A stretch of DNA of 10,340 bases from Rickettsiaceae bacterium (lineage in GTDB: Bacteria; Pseudomonadota; Alphaproteobacteria; Rickettsiales; Rickettsiaceae), in assembly GCA_022702085.1 (NCBI GenBank), contig JAKONF010000006.1, positions 1 through 10,340 of the forward strand. Direction: 5' to 3'. How positions within the stretch are numbered: the first letter of the stretch is position 1; each line of letters starts with the position of its first letter. A program made the translations under genes and the position numbers. Shown piece after piece: positions 1 through 6,347 of the stretch. The notes under the pieces are model-generated. The model had not been told where the DNA came from. It saw nothing but the letters and a program-made list of their open reading frames with translations, and did no database searches.

Positions 1-1013
1 TCTTTGATAAAGATAGCATATTCATTATCGCTTGTTAAAAGATCATCAACATTTTTAAACAAAATTTTTGTCTGGTAGGGTTTGTATGATAGGTCAATTA
101 AATTAACAATTTCAGTTATCTTTTGATCGCTTTGAGTCGATCTATAAAATCCTGCTTTGCTTTTTTTACCAATCTGCCCAGCACTTACCATTTTTTCTAA
201 AGGAGTACAGTTGGTAAAAATATGGTGATAATCATCATCTTTAGGTAAGCCGCTTACCAGAGAGGATGAGATTAATTGCATGACATCTAAACCTATTAGA
301 TCATACAAACCAAAAATGCCAGTACGGGGTAATTTAAATATATCGATAAAAATTTGGTCAATTATATTTGGCTCTAGTCCTTGCTCTATTGCTCTCCTAA
401 CAATTAATTCTAATATATAACAGCCAAGGCGATTAGCTATAAAGCCGGGAGTGTCATTACAATCAATGACTGTTTTTCCTAAGTTATGGGTGATAAAATC
501 AGTAATATCATTTTTAATTGCTACTGAAGTTTCCTCATCAGTTATTAATTCTACCAACTCCATAGTTCTTGGTGGATTAAAAAAATGAGTAATAACAAAA
601 TGCGACTTTATAGAGGCTGGTAAATTAACTTTAAGGTCTTTAAGTGGCAAAGTTGAAGTATTGGAAGCAATAATTGCTCCTGATTTAAGATATGGCACAA
701 TTTTGGTGTATAATTGATGCTTGGCCTCTATCTTCTCAATTATTGCTTCGATAACCAAATCACAATCACGCAGCAATTCTAGATCATCTTCTAAATTACC
801 AATTTGAATAAATTTCTGTCTTTCTGGATGAGTAAGAGCTGGAGATCTACCCTCATTCATCTTAGCTATTGCTGCTTTGATATTGCTGTTCTTGTCTTCG
901 TTTTTAGCAGGTAAATCTAGTAACACAACTTCATGAGATGAATTAGCAACTTGAGCTGCTATGCCCCCACCCATAACTCCAGCTCCAATAATTGCTATTT
1001 TTCTTATCTCCAT
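1..1013 (-). CDS. fadB: 3-hydroxyacyl-CoA dehydrogenase, FadB/FadN-like, 3' part cut by window edge
   Basis: Partial gene: 337 codons are present and the frame is still open at base 1. The product oxidises L-3-hydroxyacyl-CoA to 3-ketoacyl-CoA with NAD+ in fatty-acid beta-oxidation. A Rossmann NAD site is seen at residues 6-33: G10-x-G12-x-x-G15, then an acidic D33 closing strand 2. The expected catalytic residues follow: S120 in an NTS motif, H143 in HFFNP, E155 twelve residues later, and N194 in FIANRL. The stretch at residues 72-98 (GNLEDD...) resembles the long FadN/FadB type. In that type a dehydrogenase-first protein of about 700 residues carries an enoyl-CoA hydratase domain at the C-terminus, which would lie outside this window. 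The ATG start lies 9 bp after the stop of the baeRF-type gene, with no strong ribosome binding site, so co-transcription and perhaps translational coupling are likely. The family is secure; the bifunctional architecture is inferred. Confidence 0.9.
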   Translation of the reverse strand, partial: MEIRKIAIIGAGVMGGGIAAQVANSSHEVVLLDLPAKNEDKNSNIKAAIAKMNEGRSPALTHPERQKFIQIGNLEDDLELLRDCDLVIEAIIEKIEAKHQLYTKIVPYLKSGAIIASNTSTLPLKDLKVNLPASIKSHFVITHFFNPPRTMELVELITDEETSVAIKNDITDFITHNLGKTVIDCNDTPGFIANRLGCYILELIVRRAIEQGLEPNIIDQIFIDIFKLPRTGIFGLYDLIGLDVMQLISSSLVSGLPKDDDYHHIFTNCTPLEKMVSAGQIGKKSKAGFYRSTQSDQKITEIVNLIDLSYKPYQTKILFKNVDDLLTSDNEYAIFIK

Positions 1014-1022
1014 CAAATATCA

Positions 1023-1457
1023 CTACTCAGAGAAAATTGCATGCTCAATTGCCTGCATATCGTGGTGAGTTAAACCTTTAGCAATTTCTTTAACTATGGA
1101 ATCTTTAAGGAATTTACTGTAATGATGTCTTAAAAATCCTAACATTTTTGGCTCAGCGGTTACAATTAATTCTTTGTAATCTGAATTTTCATGCATAATT
1201 TTTTCAATATAATGAGTTATAACCCTAGCAGCTTCAGTATGTTCAATTTCTTTAGCAGAAGTATGTGGCTCAAAAGCTGAACCTGGATTTGGTCCTTTGT
1301 GATATGAACTTTCATGTTTCTCACCACGATGATGCTTATCGTTTTCAACGTCATATTCTTCTACTAAATTTAAAATTTTTAGCCCCTTAGCTTCATATAA
1401 TTTTAATTTAGTGCTATCAGTTACAGCAATAAGTTTTAAACGTAAATCATGTGACAT
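1023..1457 (-). CDS. Host attachment protein family (baeRF12-type), His-rich small protein
   Basis: A complete 144-residue protein resembling the family called 'protein required for attachment to host cells', now placed among bacterial relatives of archaeo-eukaryotic release factor domain 2 (baeRF12). Supporting features are the N-terminal strand (residues 7-14, LKLIAVTD), a central polar loop with PNPGSAFEPH at 56-65, an amphipathic helix (68-90), and the C-terminal core at 96-130. That core contains ELIVTAEPKMLGFLR followed by a KEIAKGLTHHD segment. Histidine is unusually frequent (14 of 144), mostly in the loop and at the C-terminus, so metal or nucleic-acid binding is possible but unproven. 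No signal peptide or membrane segment is visible, which sits poorly with the historical 'attachment' name. The ATG has a good ribosome binding site (AAGGAAG, about 6 bp upstream). It is the first gene of an apparent operon with the fadB-like gene. The actual function is unknown. Confidence 0.8.
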   Translation of the reverse strand: MSHDLRLKLIAVTDSTKLKLYEAKGLKILNLVEEYDVENDKHHRGEKHESSYHKGPNPGSAFEPHTSAKEIEHTEAARVITHYIEKIMHENSDYKELIVTAEPKMLGFLRHHYSKFLKDSIVKEIAKGLTHHDMQAIEHAIFSE

Positions 1458-1487
1458 TGAATCTTCCTTATAATTGTTGATATATCC

Positions 1488-1516
1488 ACAATACTACCGA
1501 TTAAAAGCCATGGCAA
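1488..1516 (-). promoter_or_regulatory. Predicted sigma70-type promoter for the baeRF-fadB operon
   Basis: Read on the minus strand, TTGCCA (1516-1511) is a 5/6 match to the -35 box. It is followed by a 17-bp spacer and TATTGT (1493-1488), a 4/6 match to the -10 box. Transcription would begin about 25 bp upstream of the ATG at 1457, just ahead of the AAGGAAG ribosome binding site. The element falls in the 83-bp gap after umuD, so the baeRF-type gene need not depend on readthrough. Confidence 0.45.
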
Positions 1517-1540
1517 CCCTTAATCACAAGATACTTTGGC

Positions 1541-1960
1541 TTAAAATTGATGCACAACGGCAGTCACAACTCCTAAAATACTAGCATTTTTATTTAACTT
1601 CATAGAGGGGTAATTTTTATTCTCGGCAACCAAGAACCATTCTTTGTTGATGATTTTAAGACGCTTGACCGTGAACTCGCCATCGATATTGGCAATAACA
1701 ATTTTATTATGAGCTGGTTCAACGCTTCTATCTACTACCAACAAATCATTTTCTTTAATGCCAGCATCCATCATCGAATCACCAGTAACTCTTACGTAAA
1801 AAGTTGCTTCAGGGTTTCTGATTAAATGCTCATTAAGATCTAGAGTGGCTTCAGTGCGATCTTCAGCAGGTGAAGGAAAACCAGCTTGCACTTTTGATTC
1901 ATAAAAAGGCAATTTAGTATTATAATTAAAGGCTGAAGCAAATATCATATCAACTTTCAT
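1541..1960 (-). CDS. umuD: UmuD-like self-cleaving S24 peptidase (SOS mutagenesis)
   Basis: Encodes a 139-residue protein, the same length as E. coli UmuD and alignable with it from end to end. UmuD cleaves itself with RecA filament help, and UmuD' then joins UmuC to form translesion polymerase V. The cleavage site is A26-G27 within VQAGFPSPAED, where E. coli has Cys-Gly. The catalytic Ser is S62 in GDSMMD and the Lys is K99 in GEFTVKRL. All three sit exactly two residues later than in E. coli. There is no N-terminal helix-turn-helix, so it is not LexA. I chose the ATG at 1960; an in-frame TTG at 1969 would add three residues but has no better ribosome binding site. No umuC follows: the next gene downstream is the baeRF-type gene. 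A partner polymerase must lie elsewhere, or the protein acts alone. I see no alphaproteobacterial LexA box (GTTC-N7-GTTC) in the 5' region. Confidence 0.88.
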   Translation of the reverse strand: MKVDMIFASAFNYNTKLPFYESKVQAGFPSPAEDRTEATLDLNEHLIRNPEATFYVRVTGDSMMDAGIKENDLLVVDRSVEPAHNKIVIANIDGEFTVKRLKIINKEWFLVAENKNYPSMKLNKNASILGVVTAVVHQF

Positions 1961-2020
1961 AGATCGCAAATTAATTCAAAGGTTAAAAGTTAGTTATTAG
2001 GTCATTGCAGTTAATAACAA

Positions 2021-2049
2021 ATTTTAGGCAATTTTTTCTATTTTAACAA
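2021..2049 (-). promoter_or_regulatory. Predicted sigma70-type promoter for umuD
   Basis: On the minus strand TTGTTA (2049-2044) and TAAAAT (2026-2021) are separated by exactly 17 bp, a good -35/-10 pair. It gives umuD a leader of roughly 50 nt. It lies in the 149-bp gap after tkt, so umuD is likely transcribed on its own. No GTTC or GAAC half-site is present in the gap, so LexA control of the usual alphaproteobacterial type is not indicated. Confidence 0.45.
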
Positions 2050-2083
2050 GTTATAAAGTATTTTAAGCAAAAATAAATGCTAC

Positions 2084-2101
2084 AATTTGTGATCATAAAT
2101 T
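2084..2101 (-). terminator. AT-rich palindrome after tkt, possible terminator
   Basis: An 18-bp near-perfect palindrome (AATTTGTGATCATAAATT on the plus strand, one off-pair) starts 8 bp after the tkt stop codon. On the tkt strand the hairpin is followed about 7 nt later by a T-rich run (TTTATTTTT). Position and following T-run suit a weak intrinsic terminator. The AT-rich stem and the self-complementary TGATCA centre would equally suit a protein-binding site, so the call is tentative. Confidence 0.3.
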
Positions 2102-2109
2102 ACAAAATT

Positions 2110-4086
2110 TTATATATTTAAATTCTGTAATTTAGCTATTATCTTTTCTGCTATTATATCTGGAGACAAACCTAAATACTCATATATCTTATCCGCCGGA
2201 GCAGAGTGACCAAATTGCTGCACACCAAAAACTAGTCCTTCATTGCCAACAAATCTATGCCAGCCAAAATCGGCTCCAGCTTCAATGGCAACTTTTAGAT
2301 TATCTCTGGTAAGCATACTATCAATGTAATCTTGAGGCTGAAGGAAGAACAAACTAAAGCATGGCACTGAAATTATTTCTATTTGAATATTTTGTGCCCG
2401 TAGAATATTTTTAACTTCAAAAGCAATGCTCAACTCTGAGCCAGTAGCATAAATTGTTACTTGCGGCTCACTCTCGCTTGCGTTAGCGATATAAGCCCCT
2501 CTTCTAACTTGCAATGATATCTGATAACCTATATTTAATTGAGGTACATTTTGCCTAGTGAGTACTAACATTGATGGACCCGTTTCATTAGCTAGGGCCA
2601 CTTCGAAGCATCTTAGAGTTTCTACAGCATCAGCAGGCCTGAAAACTAGTAAATTTGGCATAGCTCTGAATGAAGCCAAATGCTCTACTGGTTGATGCGT
2701 AGGACCATCTTCGCCTACACCGATTGAATCATGCGTCATGATATAAATGATTTTCAACCCCATGAGTGCAGCAAGCCTGATACCTGGACGCATATAATCA
2801 GAAAAGACAAAAAAGGTACCGCCAATTGGCAAAAATCCAGATACTGCTAGACCATTCATAATTGCAGCCATGGCATTCTCACGTACGCCATAATAAATGA
2901 AATTACCACTATAATCATCTGCTGTTATTGGTTTAGTTTGTGAATTTTTAGTATTAGTAGAAATTGATAAATCAGCAGAACCACAGATAATCTTATTACT
3001 GACTGTTAAAATATATTCTATAATTTTTCCTGCAGAACTTCTAGTTGCCTCTGGTTTACTAGAATCGGTCAATTCATTTAGTAAATCTTGATTAAAAGTA
3101 GGAAGCATCAAATATTGCAGATCTTGTTCAGCTAGATTATCATAGTTATGCTGCCACTCTAAGAATTCATCACTATTTTTAAGCCATGCCTTTTCCCAAA
3201 GATCTTTTAATTCTTCTTCAATACAAAAAGGTTCATCTTTAACGTTGATATTGTTTTTCAAAAAAGAGATTTCACTTTTTCCTAGTGGTGAGCCATGTGA
3301 TTGCTCAGAACCAGCTTTTAGATTACACCCCTTACCTATTTGCGTTTTACAGGCAATAAAATAAGGTTTAACAGCTTTATTAGCTCTCTCTAGAGCCGCA
3401 TCAATTTGACTAAAATCGTGACCATCAACGACTTCAGTCTCCCAACCTAAAGCCTCAAATTTCGCTTTGTGATTTTCTGATACTGTTAAGTTTATTGGTC
3501 CATCAATTGAGATCTGATTATCATCGAATAATACGATTAAATTATTTAATTTCAGATGCCCAGCAAGCGAAGCTGCTTCGTAACTTATTCCCTCCATTAG
3601 ACAACCATCACCAACAATGCAATAGATTTTGTGATCAATAATTTGGTTGCCTAGTTGCTGCTTGTATTTTTTCTCAGCTATAGCCATTCCAACACTTGCA
3701 GCAAAGCCTTGACCTAACGGTCCAGTAGTAATTTCAATGGCAGGATGATTACCATATTCAGGGTGACCCGCACATTTGGAGTGTAGTTGTCTAAATTGCT
3801 TAATATCATCCAAAGTAAAATCTTTATAATCTGTTAAATAATAAAAGGCATAAAGCAGCATTGAACCATGTCCTGCAGATAATACTAATCGATCACGATT
3901 TGTCCATTTTGGCTCTTTGGGGTTAAATTTTAAATGATTAAAAACAAGTATAGTCATCACGTCAGCCATACCTAGTACCATACCAGGATGTCCTGAAAAA
4001 GCCTTTTCTACAGCATCTGCTGCTAATATTCTGATGCAATTACTCAATTTAATATAGGAATAATTTTGATTTTTTGTAAACTTCAC
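2110..4086 (-). CDS. tkt: Transketolase
   Basis: A full-length 658-residue transketolase (E. coli TktA is 663). It is a thiamine-diphosphate enzyme moving two-carbon ketol units between sugar phosphates in the non-oxidative pentose phosphate pathway, making ribose-5-phosphate and erythrose-4-phosphate from glycolytic intermediates. The cofactor domain shows SGHPGM (H33), AGHGSM (H73), GPLGQG (122-127), and the Mg/ThDP motif GDG (D160) to N190 with E165. The pyrimidine domain carries the catalytic glutamate E403 in GVRENAM and the substrate-site histidines H452 and H464 (THDSIGVGEDGPTHQP). A C-terminal domain follows from about residue 530. No key residue is missing, so an active enzyme is expected. 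The start is GTG at 4086, about 9 nt after a GTGAG ribosome-binding-like stretch, and no ATG is available near the family N-terminus. The neighbours are not pathway genes. Classical Rickettsia lack this gene, which helps to place the genome. Confidence 0.97.
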   Translation of the reverse strand: MKFTKNQNYSYIKLSNCIRILAADAVEKAFSGHPGMVLGMADVMTILVFNHLKFNPKEPKWTNRDRLVLSAGHGSMLLYAFYYLTDYKDFTLDDIKQFRQLHSKCAGHPEYGNHPAIEITTGPLGQGFAASVGMAIAEKKYKQQLGNQIIDHKIYCIVGDGCLMEGISYEAASLAGHLKLNNLIVLFDDNQISIDGPINLTVSENHKAKFEALGWETEVVDGHDFSQIDAALERANKAVKPYFIACKTQIGKGCNLKAGSEQSHGSPLGKSEISFLKNNINVKDEPFCIEEELKDLWEKAWLKNSDEFLEWQHNYDNLAEQDLQYLMLPTFNQDLLNELTDSSKPEATRSSAGKIIEYILTVSNKIICGSADLSISTNTKNSQTKPITADDYSGNFIYYGVRENAMAAIMNGLAVSGFLPIGGTFFVFSDYMRPGIRLAALMGLKIIYIMTHDSIGVGEDGPTHQPVEHLASFRAMPNLLVFRPADAVETLRCFEVALANETGPSMLVLTRQNVPQLNIGYQISLQVRRGAYIANASESEPQVTIYATGSELSIAFEVKNILRAQNIQIEIISVPCFSLFFLQPQDYIDSMLTRDNLKVAIEAGADFGWHRFVGNEGLVFGVQQFGHSAPADKIYEYLGLSPDIIAEKIIAKLQNLNI

Positions 4087-4092
4087 TATAAT
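4064..4092 (+). promoter_or_regulatory. Predicted promoter for the DUF1189-like gene
   Basis: A perfect TATAAT (-10) sits at 4087-4092 on the plus strand, directly next to the tkt start codon. Upstream is TTTTGA (4064-4069) with a 17-bp spacer, or TTGATT (4066-4071) with 15 bp. Neither is a strong -35 box. The leader to the ATG at 4147 would be about 48 nt. Because this region also encodes the tkt N-terminus, the -10 match could be chance. Confidence 0.35.
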
Positions 4093-4124
4093 ATTCTCAC
4101 TGTTAGAATTGTGCTGACACTTTG

Positions 4125-4153
4125 TAAATAAACTAAAATAGCCTTAATGACAA
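4125..4153 (-). promoter_or_regulatory. Predicted tkt promoter overlapping the divergent gene start
   Basis: On the minus strand TTGTCA (4153-4148, 5/6 match to the -35 box) is followed by a 17-bp spacer and TATTTA (4130-4125, a weak 3/6 -10 box). The -35 box lies inside the first codons of the divergent DUF1189-like gene. The leader to the tkt GTG would be about 32 nt. Confidence 0.35.
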
Positions 4154-5085
4154 CAAATCTCTATTTTAACTTAAAACCTGTAGAAACTTTATTGCAGCAA
4201 TTATGGCTATCTATCTCCAAAGTAGATTTTTACTACAATGTGTATAGATTTTATCAAGGCTATGGAGTCAAATATTTTTTGTATTTAATTGGCATTTGTA
4301 CGATAATTACTTGCATTTTTATTAGTGACAATATTTTCACTTTCAAAAATTATTTTAGTACAGGACACGTAAACTCACGCACTGTTGTCATGAATCATAT
4401 CGTCAAGCAGATACCTGAACTTCATTATAATGGTAATAATTTAGTTGAAAATACGCAAACTAGCGTGCCAATATATATAAATGATCCAAAAGGGAGAAAA
4501 TTAGCAGTTTTTGATATCAATAATACCTTATCTCTAAATGAGAGAAAAAGAATTCCAATAATATTTACTCCTAACAAGATAATTGTAAATGTAATCAGTA
4601 ATCAGAAAAATCGTGATAATATCACGTTAGATTACCCTCAAATACTTGGTAATCAAGCTAAAATTATTGATAAAGAATCAGTCAAAGCCTCCATCAAAGA
4701 TTACTTTGATAATAGCTCACTGATTTTTACTTCATTTTTAGTAATATTGTTTTCTGCTTTTTTTGTTGTGTTTTGTTCAACTATTACATTACTTAAACAG
4801 TTTTTTATAGTTTCATTGATTTACATCATCATTAGCTCAATGTACCTGAAATTTGATCCAGAGCAAGTAGCCAAAAAATTCATAAGTGAGTTCGCTAAAA
4901 TTTTAAGGCTAATACTTTTTTCTAGTGGCTCTATCTCCTTAATTCAAATTTTATTTATTTACCTAGTGCCAAATATGATATTTATGACTAATTTTCTGCA
5001 TTTATGGATTGGTTATTTAATCTATAACGGCATTGCTAAAAATATCCAATCTATTGACTCAGATCAGCTTCACCGCCTGAAATAG
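4147..5085 (+). CDS. DUF1189-like integral membrane protein
   Basis: A 312-residue protein whose pattern resembles the DUF1189 membrane family, whose function is unknown. The N-terminal stretch (18-45, with SKVDFYYNVYRFYQGYGVKY) leads into a first membrane segment at about 42-60. A soluble loop follows (61-190) with the family-like pieces IPELHYNGNNL (89-99) and LAVFDINNT (119-127). Four hydrophobic segments come next at about 191-214, 217-234, 252-274 and 275-293. The loop probably faces the periplasm, but topology is inferred only from hydrophobicity. The start ATG has no clear ribosome binding site, and no better in-frame start lies nearby. The gene is divergent from tkt and tail-to-tail with the disordered-protein gene, overlapping its last codons by 35 bp, so no terminator lies between them. 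The family call is from memory of the pattern, and no function can be given. Confidence 0.75.
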   Translation: MTTNLYFNLKPVETLLQQLWLSISKVDFYYNVYRFYQGYGVKYFLYLIGICTIITCIFISDNIFTFKNYFSTGHVNSRTVVMNHIVKQIPELHYNGNNLVENTQTSVPIYINDPKGRKLAVFDINNTLSLNERKRIPIIFTPNKIIVNVISNQKNRDNITLDYPQILGNQAKIIDKESVKASIKDYFDNSSLIFTSFLVILFSAFFVVFCSTITLLKQFFIVSLIYIIISSMYLKFDPEQVAKKFISEFAKILRLILFSSGSISLIQILFIYLVPNMIFMTNFLHLWIGYLIYNGIAKNIQSIDSDQLHRLK

Positions 5086-5974
5086 ACACAGAAATATCTA
5101 TCCCACCATCTTTTTTGGAAATGACATGTATATCTTTAAATTCTGTCCCATCAGGATGATCCATAGAATAAGTAAAATTAGCATGGCTTTTAATGATTTT
5201 TAGATTATATTCTTTTGCTTCTTTTTTCTCTGTCTGTTTTGTTCTATCATCATTCAATGTACTTTTATTTAGTTTTGAATTGCTATAATTTGACACACTT
5301 AACTTACGCATTGCCTCAATATCGGATAAACTTTGGTCAGTTTCCGAATTATTGGGAGTTGCCGAAACTATAGAAAGTTTTCTAAGATCTCTAATTTTTG
5401 GATCGATATGTTTATTGTTTGCTGAATTTGAGTCAGGATTATTTTGAGATTTATAACTTGGTAAGCTAGATTTTGACTCAGTTTCTGAAGAGCTGACATT
5501 TTTGTAATATTCAAAAAATTGATTTTTGTCCATATCTATGCTAAATTTTTTACTTAAGAAAGGTTTTTTTTGATTCTTCTCTATAACCAAGTTAGTTTCT
5601 CTATAAGTTGAATGATTTCCTGAAGATGATCCCAAATCGCTTTCTTCTTCGCTTTGATCTTCATCTTTCCCACCTCCACCTTTATAGGGATCATTAAGAA
5701 CGGAAGGACTTGACTCAGTTTTTGGAGGTTGTTTGACACAATTTTCAGAATCAAATAAAGAATTTTTTCTACCACGATCTTCTGGTTCTTTCTGTTCATT
5801 ATCTAAATCACTGGGACTTTCATTACTATTTGGCAATTCACTACCATTATCACTTAAGCTTAGAATTGATAATCTGCGATTAAGGTCATCAAAATTTGAA
5901 CTTGATACAATTTTTTCCTCATCATCGGGATTAGGATTAGGACTGTTTCTTTTTCTGACTAATGCACTTTTCAT
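5051..5974 (-). CDS. Disordered Ser/Asn/Asp-rich protein with five basic-basic-X-Ser motifs
   Basis: A 307-residue protein I do not recognise. Residues 1-250 are highly polar (Ser, Asn, Asp, Glu, Lys) with little hydrophobic content, so largely disordered. They include a Gly run (99-102) and an acidic stretch (104-113). A short motif recurs five times: two basic residues, any residue, serine, then Ile/Leu/Val. Copies are RRLS36-I, RKNS72-L, KKFS145-I, RKLS201-I and RKLS226-V. This is the classic consensus of eukaryotic PKA-type (AGC) kinases. The last 50 residues (256-303) alternate polar and hydrophobic residues and may form a small beta-rich fold. There is no signal peptide or membrane segment. 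A type IV secreted effector modified by host kinases is a fair inference, not shown. The ATG at 5974 has only a weak GAG-type ribosome binding site. Long alternative frames inside it are shadows of its composition. Confidence 0.72.
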   Translation of the reverse strand: MKSALVRKRNSPNPNPDDEEKIVSSSNFDDLNRRLSILSLSDNGSELPNSNESPSDLDNEQKEPEDRGRKNSLFDSENCVKQPPKTESSPSVLNDPYKGGGGKDEDQSEEESDLGSSSGNHSTYRETNLVIEKNQKKPFLSKKFSIDMDKNQFFEYYKNVSSSETESKSSLPSYKSQNNPDSNSANNKHIDPKIRDLRKLSIVSATPNNSETDQSLSDIEAMRKLSVSNYSNSKLNKSTLNDDRTKQTEKKEAKEYNLKIIKSHANFTYSMDHPDGTEFKDIHVISKKDGGIDISVSISGGEADLSQ

Positions 5975-6156
5975 AAAAATTCTCGATACATTATTCTTGA
6001 GATTTTATTTGTATATAGTAAATAAAAGATTAATTAATTAATTTCTTTACTAATAGATAGATAATTTTTTAATAAACAAGAAATTTATATCACAGTATTT
6101 TTTAATGATTTCGACTATGAGTAAGAACTTAGAATTAATCTAAATAAAATATCAAA

Positions 6157-6233
6157 TGGCGCACCCGAGAGGACTTGAACCCCTAACCCTATGATCCGTA
6201 GTCATATACTCTATCCAATTGAGCTACGGGTGC
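6157..6233 (-). tRNA. tRNA-Arg (anticodon ACG), CCA encoded
   Basis: A full cloverleaf folds on the minus strand. The acceptor GCACCCG pairs with CGGGTGC, and the D-arm is GCTC/GAGT. The anticodon stem TATGA/TCATA holds the 7-nt loop CTACGGA, giving anticodon ACG (read as ICG after deamination, arginine CGN codons). The variable loop is GGGTT, and the T-arm AGGGG/CCTCT has loop TTCAAGT. The discriminator is G73, and CCA is encoded at 6159-6157. It lies downstream of htpG on the same strand but has its own promoters. Confidence 0.97.
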
Positions 6234-6244
6234 TTAAAGATTTT

Positions 6245-6273
6245 GTATTAAATAAGAGGTAATAGGATTGCAA
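6245..6273 (-). promoter_or_regulatory. Proximal promoter (P2) for tRNA-Arg
   Basis: On the minus strand TTGCAA (6273-6268), a 17-bp spacer and TAATAC (6250-6245) form a good sigma70 pair. Transcription would start only a few bases before the tRNA 5' end at 6233. It overlaps the -10 box of the distal promoter by two bases. Confidence 0.45.
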
Positions 6274-6300
6274 TATATTATCAAAGACATTTTGTGTCAA
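6272..6300 (-). promoter_or_regulatory. Distal promoter (P1) for tRNA-Arg
   Basis: On the minus strand a perfect -35 box TTGACA (6300-6295) is followed by exactly 17 bp and TATATT (6277-6272), a 5/6 match to the -10 box. It is the best promoter match in the window. It would give a precursor with a leader of roughly 32 nt. Confidence 0.65.
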
Positions 6301-6311
6301 TTAATCTTTTG

Positions 6312-6335
6312 GGGAAAGGTTTTGGTTCCTTTCCC
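6312..6335 (-). terminator. 8-bp GC-rich hairpin after htpG, terminator-like but no U-tract
   Basis: GGGAAAGG (6312-6319) and CCTTTCCC (6328-6335) form a perfect 8-bp stem around an 8-nt loop. It starts 12 bp beyond the htpG stop codon and just before the tRNA-Arg promoter. Neither strand has a T-run after the stem (the htpG strand continues CAAAAGATTAA). It may end or stabilise the htpG transcript, but it is not a textbook intrinsic terminator. Confidence 0.45.
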
Positions 6336-6347
6336 TATTATACACGT

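Noticed and set aside
1541..1960. LexA as an alternative identity
   Set aside because: The protein has no N-terminal DNA-binding domain, and its length and cleavage-site spacing match UmuD.
1961..1969. Upstream TTG start for umuD
   Set aside because: It adds only three residues, has no better ribosome binding site, and the ATG at 1960 gives the family length of 139.
5581..5799. Minus-strand 72-codon ORF inside the disordered-protein gene
   Set aside because: It lies within the longer minus-strand gene in another frame and shows only Lys/Ile-rich shadow composition.
5733..6041. Plus-strand 102-codon ORF rich in Leu, Phe and Ser
   Set aside because: It is the antisense of the Ser/Asp-rich minus-strand gene. 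Its composition is explained by the complement of those codons, and no ribosome binding site or family is visible.
6020..6060. Short TTAA and ATAG tandem repeats before the disordered-protein gene
   Set aside because: Only about three units each in very AT-rich DNA, expected by chance; no promoter pair there was convincing.
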